Assembly (NCBI GenBank): GCA_023954855.1
Contig: JAGSGY010000007.1
Span: 45,631-109,630, forward strand
Reading direction: 5' to 3'
Length of the DNA stretch: 64,000 bases
Origin: Pseudomonadota bacterium
GTDB taxonomy: Bacteria > Myxococcota_A > UBA796 > GCA-2862545
Part shown: piece by piece, positions 1 through 7,085 of the stretch
Position numbering within the stretch: the first letter of the stretch is position 1
Layout: each line of letters starts with the position of its first letter
Made by a program: the position numbers and the translations under genes
Notes under the pieces: model-generated
What the model saw: the letters and a program-made list of their open reading frames with translations, nothing else
Told to the model about the DNA's origin: nothing
Database searches by the model: none

Positions 1-325
1 CGCGGAGGTACTCGTGCTTCAGCACGCGCTCCTTCGGGACGCGGCCGTACACGTCTTCGGGCCGACTAAAGGTCGTGGCGGGCACGAAGTGGGGCGGTAC
101 TTCGAACACGGTGAGGTCTTCCTCGCCGAGGGTTCCACCCTGAGCGAGGTTCCGTGCTGCGATCACGACCGGGACGTTTTGCTCGCGCTGGCGCGCCTCG
201 GCGAGCTGCGTCTCGTAGTCCTGTACGAGGGCGTACAGTCCGTAGGCGGCGCCAGACGCCATGAATAGTGCGATGCCCATGAACGCGATCGCGCGCCCAC
301 GACCGCCAGTGTTTTGGCGTGCCAT
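1..325 (-). CDS. cpaB: Flp pilus assembly protein CpaB (partial, runs off left edge)
   Basis: The first 108 codons are visible; the 3' end lies outside the window. The start is ATG at 325, preceded by a GGAGG site. Residues 13-33 form one hydrophobic segment, consistent with a membrane anchor or signal. After a short helical stretch (about 36-48) comes the beginning of an SAF domain: VPVVIAARNLAQGGTLGEED, then a VPPHFVPA stretch at about 76-83. This order is typical of CpaB/RcpC, a periplasmic component of Tad (Flp) pilus secretion systems. The Flp pilin gene lies directly upstream on the same strand, which supports the call. The rest of a tad cluster would be expected beyond the left edge. 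Confidence 0.85.
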   Translation of the reverse strand, partial: MARQNTGGRGRAIAFMGIALFMASGAAYGLYALVQDYETQLAEARQREQNVPVVIAARNLAQGGTLGEEDLTVFEVPPHFVPATTFSRPEDVYGRVPKERVLKHEYLR

Positions 326-482
326 CTTCGACCTCCAATCCCCGAGCTAGACCCAACCGGGTCCGCGTTCCCTTTCTACCCCATTCGGGACCACGAATAA
401 ACCGCCGATGCGCGCAAACTTCGATCCGCGGACCCCACAACGACGAAGGGCCATCCACCGATAGACGGTGAGTGGCCCAACG

Positions 483-511
483 AAAAAGGGCTGCCGGGTG
501 ACCGACAGCCC
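483..511 (-). terminator. Rho-independent terminator between flp pilin and cpaB
   Basis: Read on the minus strand, a 10-bp stem (488-497 with 502-511, one G-U pair) closes a 4-nt loop and is followed by TTTTTC (487-482). It sits 18 bp past the pilin stop and ahead of cpaB, so it probably acts as a partial terminator that makes pilin transcripts more abundant than those of the assembly genes. Confidence 0.85.
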
Positions 512-529
512 CTCGTTCCTTCGACTTCC

Positions 530-688
530 CTACGACGGGAGGGAGTTGCCGACGGAGGAGAACGTCGTGCGGAGACGGGTACCGATGAGGGTAACCGCGC
601 CGATGATGACGACAGCAATAAGGGCGGCGATGAGGCCGTACTCGATGGCGGTTGCGCCATTCTCGTCGCGAACGAAGCTGGAAAGCAT
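530..688 (-). CDS. flp: Flp/Tad-type IVb pilin
   Basis: This 52-residue prepilin would be processed by a TadV/CpaA-type peptidase and polymerised into the Tad adhesion pilus. It has a short charged leader ending in DENG, then ATAIEYGLIAALIAVVIIG (about residues 12-30). This is the diagnostic Flp motif, with Glu at +5 of the mature protein and a hydrophobic helix after it. Length and architecture match Flp pilins, which are usually 50-65 residues. The start is ATG at 688 with a GGAG-type site 7-10 bases upstream. A plausible promoter lies at 748-776 and a strong terminator follows the stop, before cpaB. Confidence 0.93.
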   Translation of the reverse strand: MLSSFVRDENGATAIEYGLIAALIAVVIIGAVTLIGTRLRTTFSSVGNSLPS

Positions 689-747
689 TGGAGACTCCAG
701 GAGTTGTTTGGGATCCGCCCGGGTGGGCAGACCGCCCGTGCACAGTG

Positions 748-776
748 AGTATGTCTATGTGACGCGTTTCTTTCAA
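748..776 (-). promoter_or_regulatory. Putative sigma-70-type promoter of the flp pilin gene
   Basis: On the minus strand TTGAAA (776-771) is separated by exactly 17 bp from CATACT (753-748). The predicted transcript start is about 50 bases upstream of the pilin ATG. The segment is AT-rich compared with its surroundings (about 765-790), as expected of a strong promoter. Confidence 0.5.
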
Positions 777-906
777 GATAATTTTCATACACCCCCCTGA
801 CACCCCCGGCTCGAACGGGCTGTCATGAGGGTTTGGGCGTGCAGGAAAATTTCCGGCACACCCCTGCGAAAATGGAACTCGTTCGCGATCGTGTGGCCTC
901 GAGGTG

Positions 907-1986
907 TCAGCTCTTGGCGCGGAGACCGATTTGGCGGCCCAGCAGGTGGGCTCGCCATCCCCTTGGGGCAATGCCTGCGGCGAGTTCGTCGACAACGCGG
1001 GGAGGCGCCACGAGCCCCGCCGCCCACTGGTCTGCCTGCCCCTGCATGAGGATGGAGGCCCAAATCCCTGCCCGGTGCGCTTCCTCTTGGCTTCCACGGG
1101 TGAACCGAACCGGGAGGAGATGTGGCGATCGCCGACTGACGCGTTGGATGAGTTCTGCGAGTCGCTCGCCGTGTTGGGTTGCGAAGCGTCGAGGAAAGCG
1201 TCGATTTGCCTCGATCCGCTCCCGGGTCATCGGCTGGCGCTTTGCGAGGTCGAGTAGGTGTCCGTCCGCGAGGACCGCGGATGGGCTGGTGCCGGTCTCG
1301 CTAGCCAGCCGATCCCGGAACACCACGAGCTCCTCAAGAATGGCGGCGGCCAGGGGCGTGAGCGTGTCCGCACCTCGGATGTGACGCCATGTCCTACGGG
1401 ACTCCGCCTCGAGGATCGTCTTGGTGACGTCCGTGGCCAGCTCGCTCCGTCCAAGGCTATCGAGCCTGTCCTGCAGGCAGTCCGCCAACTCGCACAGCCG
1501 GGCGACGTCGCCTGCGGCATAGCGAAGTTGCCGGGTAGAGAGTGGCCGCACGCTCCAGTCGCTCATGGTGGCCTCGGGCTCCGGCTCTGCGGCGAGGATC
1601 TCGCGAAGGAGCCAGGAAAATCCGGCTGGATAGACCGTTGTGCACAGGCCGGCGGCGATCTGAGTGTCGAAGACAGAAGACGGAGCCCCGAGCGTCGGCC
1701 TTAGCAAGAGAAGGTCCTGGCGAGCTGAATGGAGCACCCATTGCTTGCCGGCCACGTGGCTTGCGAGTGCCTCGAGAAGCTCGGGGTTCTTGGCGTCGAG
1801 AACAAAGGGCGTCCCGCCAGGGACCGCGATCGAAACGACGAAGAGTTCCGGCACGGTGCGCCGCTCGGGATGAAACTCCGTGTCCACAGCGAGGCGATCC
1901 GACCCATCGAGCAAGTCGATGAGTGGGGCCAGTTCGTGGATTTCCGTCAGAAGCTTGGGGGTCACCATGACCAATTGGTACGCCAT
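907..1986 (-). CDS. rnd: Ribonuclease D
   Basis: Predicted DEDDy 3'-5' exoribonuclease acting in tRNA 3' maturation and RNA turnover in the cytoplasm. Exo motif I is VDTEF (D35, E37), motif II is HSARQDL (D91), and motif III is YAAGD (Y156, D160), so all catalytic carboxylates and the Tyr are present. An HRDC domain follows at about 205-283. The length (359) fits single-HRDC family members. The upstream 197-codon gene overlaps the start by 25 bases. A second in-frame ATG at 1968 sits six bases from that gene's stop (ATGGTGA), so the real start may be 1968 (353 residues). Either choice implies translational coupling. Confidence 0.9.
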   Translation of the reverse strand: MAYQLVMVTPKLLTEIHELAPLIDLLDGSDRLAVDTEFHPERRTVPELFVVSIAVPGGTPFVLDAKNPELLEALASHVAGKQWVLHSARQDLLLLRPTLGAPSSVFDTQIAAGLCTTVYPAGFSWLLREILAAEPEPEATMSDWSVRPLSTRQLRYAAGDVARLCELADCLQDRLDSLGRSELATDVTKTILEAESRRTWRHIRGADTLTPLAAAILEELVVFRDRLASETGTSPSAVLADGHLLDLAKRQPMTRERIEANRRFPRRFATQHGERLAELIQRVSRRSPHLLPVRFTRGSQEEAHRAGIWASILMQGQADQWAAGLVAPPRVVDELAAGIAPRGWRAHLLGRQIGLRAKS

Positions 1987-2555
1987 CCACTTCGATCGTT
2001 GGCGACCCAGCTCGTTGTCGAGGAGCGCCTGCCCTCGATGCGGCTTTCAATGGTCAGGCGCCACGTGGTCCGAGTGCGCCGGAGCAGGACACGGCGCGTG
2101 CTTCCCTCTTCGAGAGGCTCGCGCAAGACGTCGCGCTCGTTCAGGCCCAAGAGAGGGGCGCCGACAGACTCGAGCAGCTCATCCAGCCTTGCGAAGAGCG
2201 CGGCGGCCGCGAGACTTGCGCACGCCGACCGAAGCAGGGCGCTGCCATCAGCATGGCTCGTCCAGCGAAAGCTCGGGCCTCGACCCGGGTCCCGCAGATG
2301 GCTCGGTCGCGACCACTCCACGCTCAGGGGAGAGACGAGGACGTGTGCGGCGTGATCCGCGGATCCAGCGCAGAGCAGTCCACCGGGCCCGGCGGTGATC
2401 CAGGCCTCGGCCATCGTGCCTGCGCGGGCGCTGGACAGCCAGAGGAGCGTCTCATCTCCGACAGCGTGGAGCGCATAGTGCAGCTCGACGAGGGGAGGAG
2501 GCGTTGTGGACGGCGTGAACCCAGAGGGGCGCACGACGGCGAGAGAGGGTTGCAT
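1962..2555 (-). CDS. Hypothetical protein coupled to ribonuclease D
   Basis: A 197-residue protein I do not recognise. It is counted as real because its codons are almost all G/C-ending through its length, it fills an otherwise empty interval, and its stop overlaps the start of rnd. It is Leu/Arg-rich, with an Ala-rich helical stretch at about 98-122 (SACASLAAAALFARLDELL) and a Trp-rich C-terminus. I see no membrane segment or signal peptide. ATG at 2555 was chosen because extending to an in-frame ATG at 2666 would run into the TTG start of the divergent operon at 2658. The coupling suggests an RNA-related role, but that is only context. Confidence 0.6.
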   Translation of the reverse strand: MQPSLAVVRPSGFTPSTTPPPLVELHYALHAVGDETLLWLSSARAGTMAEAWITAGPGGLLCAGSADHAAHVLVSPLSVEWSRPSHLRDPGRGPSFRWTSHADGSALLRSACASLAAAALFARLDELLESVGAPLLGLNERDVLREPLEEGSTRRVLLRRTRTTWRLTIESRIEGRRSSTTSWVANDRSGWRTNWSW

Positions 2556-2657
2556 AGAAGACCCCAGAAGATCGCTGGGTGGGTAGCCGGGCAGTGCGCA
2601 TACCGCAAGCGCCAGGCGGGTTGGGCAAAGGCGGATTACGAGCGGGCCGGAGGACTC

Positions 2658-3503
2658 TTGAACCACCCGTCATTCGTCGGCCTGCTTCAGTGGATGGTGG
2701 AACGGTTTCCGCCGGTGACCTACACCGCCCTCGTCGCGGCCTTCGCCTACGGTGCCGGGCGGCTAGCCATTCTTGATGGAGGAAGCTGGAGCTTGCTTCC
2801 TGCGGTGGTCGGGTGGCTGTTCTTTCTCCACCTGCGGATCTTCGACGAGCACAAGGACTTCGAGGAGGATCGCGTTGCCTACCCCGATCGCGTGCTCTCG
2901 CGTGGAGCGATCACCCTTGCGTGGCTCGCTCGTCTCGGACTGGTCATTCTGATTGCCGAGGCGCTCTTCGCATCCACCGCTGGACTGTTGGCCTTCGGAT
3001 GGTGGGCCGCCGCCTTTGCCTTTTCGGTGTGCATGTTCTTTGAGTTTGGCCTCGGCGCGTGGTTGCAGCAGCGCCTATGGCTCTACGCCATCACCCACAA
3101 TCCAGTGGTGGGGCTGCTCGCGATCTACCTGTACGTGGCCTCAGGCCCTGTGGTGCAGCCGCGCTTCCTCGGGTTCGTCGCACTGGCCTCTGTCTCGAGC
3201 CTGGCGGTCGAGGTGGGCCGGAAGCTTCGGTTGCCAGACGAGGAGATCGCCGGAGTGCCTTCCTACACGACTGAGCTGGGGCAAGGTGGAGCGCGTGCGG
3301 TCCTTGGCGTACTCCATGTCCTTACGGGAGTGCTCGCGGCGTGGACCGCGACCGCGTACGGGTCGGAGTGGGGGGGACTGGGGCTTCTCGTCGCTGTGCC
3401 GGGATTACTCACGGTTCTTGGGCGTCAGCCCGCCAAGCGCGTTGAACTGGGGGCCTCACTGAGCCTTCTCACTGGTCTTCTCTTGCCCGGACTGCTCACA
3501 TGA
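2658..3503 (+). CDS. UbiA-superfamily prenyltransferase-like membrane protein
   Basis: A 281-residue polytopic membrane protein, first gene of a four-gene operon. An Asp-rich loop RIFDEHKDFEED (about 60-71) follows the second hydrophobic segment, and a second acidic loop LPDEEIAG lies at about 192-199. These are where UbiA intramembrane aromatic or lipid prenyltransferases carry their two Mg-diphosphate-binding motifs, although the first loop lacks the usual leading Asn. About seven to eight hydrophobic helices are visible. TTG at 2658 is chosen because GGAGGA precedes it; ATG at 2694 is the alternative. The stop overlaps the next start (ATGA, 3500-3503). The substrate is unknown; neighbours suggest lipid chemistry. 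Confidence 0.65.
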   Translation: MNHPSFVGLLQWMVERFPPVTYTALVAAFAYGAGRLAILDGGSWSLLPAVVGWLFFLHLRIFDEHKDFEEDRVAYPDRVLSRGAITLAWLARLGLVILIAEALFASTAGLLAFGWWAAAFAFSVCMFFEFGLGAWLQQRLWLYAITHNPVVGLLAIYLYVASGPVVQPRFLGFVALASVSSLAVEVGRKLRLPDEEIAGVPSYTTELGQGGARAVLGVLHVLTGVLAAWTATAYGSEWGGLGLLVAVPGLLTVLGRQPAKRVELGASLSLLTGLLLPGLLT

Positions 3504-6007
3504 CACGCCCTTGGATTCCGCAACACCAAGTCGCCGGTACCTCAGTGATGGACGTGGGAGGAAAGGCCCTCGGGCTGGCGGCCATCGCCGAGTCCGGCCT
3601 TCCGGTGCCTCCATTTGCCGTGGTCACCACGGCCTGCTTTGACTGCGACGCGGACACCCTCGACCGAGTCGTCTCGGAAGCGGTGTCCTTTATAGGTGAG
3701 GGACACTACGCCGTCCGCTCGTCTGCGACGGTGGAGGATGGTGCCGAGGCGAGCTTTGCGGGACAGTTCGTGAGCGTGTTGGGCGTGGGTTCTGAAGACG
3801 TCGCCGACGCGGTGCGTACCTGCTGGGCCTCGGCTGAGCACGAACGCGTGCGCGCCTACGCCGAGCATCACGGGGTCGAGACGGGGCCCGTCGCAGTGGT
3901 CATTCAGGTGATGATCGAGGGCAGCGCGAGTGGCGTGATGTTCACGCGGGACCCGGATGATCCCGGGGCTGCGCTCGTGTCCGTCGGTCTGGGACTCGGA
4001 GAAGGCGTGGTTCAGGGACTCGTGCCCTGCGACACCTACCGAGTCCGTGGTGGTGACGTCGAGGCCGAGGTCGCCGACAAGGATTCCCGGGTCGTGCTCG
4101 TGGACGGTCAGCCGGTCGAGCAGGAGGTCTCGGGCTCGCGGCGGACTCGTCAGGCCATCGACGACCATCTGCTGCGCGAGATCGTGGATGCCGGCCGCTA
4201 CCTCGAGCGGATGGCGCGCTGCCCGCTCGATATCGAGTTCACGGTGAAGGATGGGCGGCCCGTGTTTCTGCAGGCGCGTCCGATCACCGCCAAGGTGCCG
4301 TTTGGGCGTCGACTGCTCTGGGACAACTCCAACATCGTCGAGTCGTACAGTGGAATCACCACGCCGCTGACGTTCTCGTTTGCCTCGCGCGCGTACACGA
4401 TTGTGTACCAGCTGCTGGTGGCTCTGCTCGGCGTTTCAGCGGCTCGCATTCAGGGACATCAGCCCGTGTTCAGGCGCATGATCGGTCTGATCCGCGGCCG
4501 CGTCTACTACAATCTCGATGCGTGGTACCAGACCCTGTCGCTGCTCCCCGGCTTCGCCTTCAACCGAGGCGCGATGGAGCAGATGATGGGGGTCTCCGAG
4601 GAAGCATCCGACGAGGATGCCGGGGCAAACCCATCGGCGGTGGTGGAGGGCGTGCGCATCGCTCGGACGGGCGCGAAGCTGCTCTGGCGGCTCGGCTGGC
4701 TCAAGCGTGACGCGGCGGGCTTTCGGCAGATCGTCTCCTCTCATCTCGACTGGGCCCGAGGTCTCGAGCTCGATCTGCTGCGCGCCGACGAGTTGCTAGA
4801 AGTCTACGAGAAGCTCGAGCAGGCGATTCTCTGGTCGTGGACCCCGCCACTGGTCAACGACCTCTTCTGCATGATCTTCTACGCACTGCTGAAGAAGGAA
4901 GCCATCCGGCTGACTGGGGACCCCGACACGCAGCTTCACAATGAGCTGCTCAGCGGTAGCGGAGACCTTGCATCGGCCGCGCCGGTGCGTGACCTGGCTC
5001 GCATGGCTGAGCGGATGATGCGGTCGGACCGGCTCAAGGCTGCGCTTTCCTCCGATGCAACGGACCACGAGGTTCTCGAGGAACTCTGGAAGGACCCGGC
5101 GAGCCACGAGGCCCTGCTGGCCTGGTTCGGAGAGTGGGGCGATCGGTCGCCCGACGAGCTCAAGCTCGAGTGCCCATCGCTACGAGACACGCCGGAGTTC
5201 GTCGTCGGCGCGCTGCGTGGCATGGCCAAGCGAGCCGACGTCGACAACCACGCCCCGCAAGAGAGGAGCGAGGCCGAGGGAACCTACCTTCGCAGCGCCG
5301 GATTCAGGCGTCCCTGGTCTTCCTTTGTGCTCTCGCAGGCCCGCCACCGAGTGGCGATGCGAGAGGTGTTGCGCCTCGACCGCACCCGGGTGTTCGGCCT
5401 GATGCGCGAGGTGTTTCGCGCCTTCGCCGCCCGCTATGTCGAAGCGGGGCTGCTCCAAGACAAGACGCAGATCTTCTACCTGACCGTCGAAGAGATCCTT
5501 GGCGTGGCGCGCGGAACCGCTGTGACGCTTGATCTCGGTGCACTCGCATCCATCCGCCAGCGCGAGTTCGAGGCGTTCGCCGAGCTCGATGAGCCTGATG
5601 AGCGCTTTCACACCTTTGGTGCGGTGCACATTCACAACCGCTTCGTCGGACGCCGTGAGGCCGTCGAGGCGCTCGATGAGCATGAGATCGTGGGAACCCC
5701 GTGCCATCCCGGGGTCGTGACTGCGCGTGCGGTCGTGGTGGTTGATCCGCGTGAACGCCCTGACCTCGAGGGTGGCATCCTCATCGCCCACCGGACCGAC
5801 CCCGGATGGGTGCCCCTGTTCCCCACCGCATCGGCGGTGGTCGTCGAGCGCGGCAGTCTCCTGTCCCACAGCGCGGTGGTGGCTCGCGAGCTCGGCCTGC
5901 CCGCCATCGTGGGTGCACGCGGGCTGCTCGACTGGGTTCAGGACGGGGAGATGCTCACGATCGACGGCTCGACGGGCCGAATTCGCCGAGGAACACCTGA
6001 TGAGTGA
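3500..6007 (+). CDS. PEP-synthase/rifampin-phosphotransferase-like dikinase
   Basis: An 835-residue enzyme with an N-terminal ATP-binding domain (GGKALGLAAI at 20-29; AVRSSATVEDGAEASFAGQF at about 72-91; QVMIEGSASGVMFTRDP near 137-153). A long, unfamiliar helical middle follows (about 290-740). The C-terminal phosphohistidine swivel domain carries LLSHSAVVAREL with the likely catalytic His near 790. The TIM-barrel PEP/pyruvate domain of true PEP synthase is not apparent. Size and layout resemble rifampin phosphotransferases, which convert ATP plus an acceptor to AMP, phosphate and a phospho-acceptor. The acceptor here is unknown. The operon suggests a lipid or prenyl alcohol rather than an antibiotic. 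It overlaps both neighbours by 4-8 bases. Confidence 0.75.
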   Translation: MTRPWIPQHQVAGTSVMDVGGKALGLAAIAESGLPVPPFAVVTTACFDCDADTLDRVVSEAVSFIGEGHYAVRSSATVEDGAEASFAGQFVSVLGVGSEDVADAVRTCWASAEHERVRAYAEHHGVETGPVAVVIQVMIEGSASGVMFTRDPDDPGAALVSVGLGLGEGVVQGLVPCDTYRVRGGDVEAEVADKDSRVVLVDGQPVEQEVSGSRRTRQAIDDHLLREIVDAGRYLERMARCPLDIEFTVKDGRPVFLQARPITAKVPFGRRLLWDNSNIVESYSGITTPLTFSFASRAYTIVYQLLVALLGVSAARIQGHQPVFRRMIGLIRGRVYYNLDAWYQTLSLLPGFAFNRGAMEQMMGVSEEASDEDAGANPSAVVEGVRIARTGAKLLWRLGWLKRDAAGFRQIVSSHLDWARGLELDLLRADELLEVYEKLEQAILWSWTPPLVNDLFCMIFYALLKKEAIRLTGDPDTQLHNELLSGSGDLASAAPVRDLARMAERMMRSDRLKAALSSDATDHEVLEELWKDPASHEALLAWFGEWGDRSPDELKLECPSLRDTPEFVVGALRGMAKRADVDNHAPQERSEAEGTYLRSAGFRRPWSSFVLSQARHRVAMREVLRLDRTRVFGLMREVFRAFAARYVEAGLLQDKTQIFYLTVEEILGVARGTAVTLDLGALASIRQREFEAFAELDEPDERFHTFGAVHIHNRFVGRREAVEALDEHEIVGTPCHPGVVTARAVVVVDPRERPDLEGGILIAHRTDPGWVPLFPTASAVVVERGSLLSHSAVVARELGLPAIVGARGLLDWVQDGEMLTIDGSTGRIRRGTPDE

Positions 6008-7085
6008 CGCCCGCGATGTGCTCGCGACGCGCCTGTCTTACGCCCAGTGCTGGGAGGATGGCGAGCGGGTCATTGATGCCCTCGACCCGGCGGGGAAGAC
6101 GCTCTGTTCAATTGCTTCGGGCGGTGACAACACGCTGGGCCTGTTGGCGGCTGGTGCGGAACGCATCATTGCGCTCGACCTCTCGATTCCGCAGCTGGCG
6201 GTGACCGAGCTGAAGCTCAAGGCGTCGGTGATGGATCCGAGTGAGTATCGGGTGCTGCTCGGGGTGGACCCGGGTGACTCTCTCGCTCTATACGCGCGGA
6301 TTCGGACTGATCTCTCCGCTTCGTCGCGCGGGTGGCTCGACGCACATCCGGAGCTGCTCGAGGCCTCGTTGGTCCGGGCGGGCCGGTTCGAGAGCTACCT
6401 GAACCTGTTCAGAACGCGCATCTTGCCGCTGGTGCATGGTCGGAGGGCGATCGGAAAGTGGTTCGAGCTCGACACTCGAGAAGGGCGCGCCGAGTACTAC
6501 CGCGAGACCTGGAACCGTAGGCGCTGGCGGGCGATGTTTCGCGTGTTCTTCTCGCAGCGCGTTCTCGCGGCGAGGGGACGCTCCCCCGAGCACTTTCGAT
6601 ACGTCGACGGGCCGGTGTCCGAGGCCTTTCTCGCCCGCACGCAGCATGCGCTCGTCGACCTCGAGCCGGCGCAGAACCCTTACCTACAGTGGATGCTGCT
6701 TGGCCGGTGGCTGCCGGGCAGCGAGCCGCGGTACCTCTCCGAAGATGGCCAGGCTGTGATTGCCGAACGCCGGGATGCGGTCGAGTTGATCGAAGCGCCG
6801 CTGGGCGTCGCGCTCGAGTCCGTCGAGGACGGAAGTCTCGATGGATTCAACCTCTCCAACGTCTTCGAGTACCTACCCGAAGACATCGTGCTCGAATTGC
6901 TTCGCGAGGCTGCGCGCACCGGCCGTCCTGGCTCACGCCTGGCCTATTTCAACTTGCTGGTACCTCGGTCGCGGCCGGACGAGCTGGCAGATCGCCTGCA
7001 ACCACTGACCGAGCTCGCCGAACGGTTGCACCGTGAAGACCGCGCGTTCGTCTACAGTGCAATGCGAGTCGAGGAGGTTCGTTGA
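6000..7085 (+). CDS. DUF3419 / BtaA-like 3-amino-3-carboxypropyltransferase
   Basis: A 361-residue protein of the DUF3419 family, which includes BtaA. BtaA transfers the 3-amino-3-carboxypropyl group of S-adenosylmethionine to diacylglycerol, the first step of betaine-lipid synthesis. The start is ATG at 6000, overlapping the dikinase stop by eight bases. The N-terminus LSYAQCWED, the SAM-site-like SIASGGDNTLGLL (38-50) and LDLSIPQL (about 59-66) followed by a Leu-Lys-rich helix are the recognisable family marks. A second SAM-fold feature, FNLSNVFEYL, lies near 282-291. No BtaB-like N-methyltransferase is adjacent, so the product is probably not the standard betaine lipid. Family call is firm, substrate inferred. 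Confidence 0.8.
   Translation: MSDARDVLATRLSYAQCWEDGERVIDALDPAGKTLCSIASGGDNTLGLLAAGAERIIALDLSIPQLAVTELKLKASVMDPSEYRVLLGVDPGDSLALYARIRTDLSASSRGWLDAHPELLEASLVRAGRFESYLNLFRTRILPLVHGRRAIGKWFELDTREGRAEYYRETWNRRRWRAMFRVFFSQRVLAARGRSPEHFRYVDGPVSEAFLARTQHALVDLEPAQNPYLQWMLLGRWLPGSEPRYLSEDGQAVIAERRDAVELIEAPLGVALESVEDGSLDGFNLSNVFEYLPEDIVLELLREAARTGRPGSRLAYFNLLVPRSRPDELADRLQPLTELAERLHREDRAFVYSAMRVEEVR

Noticed and set aside
66..1097. 343-codon minus-strand frame at the left edge
   Set aside because: It crosses the flp pilin, a terminator and cpaB in another frame, and is Arg/Pro-rich shadow sequence.
2253..2657. N-terminal extension of the UbiA-like gene by 135 codons
   Set aside because: The extension is hydrophilic, Arg-rich and overlaps the opposite-strand 197-codon gene; the TTG at 2658 has a good ribosome site.
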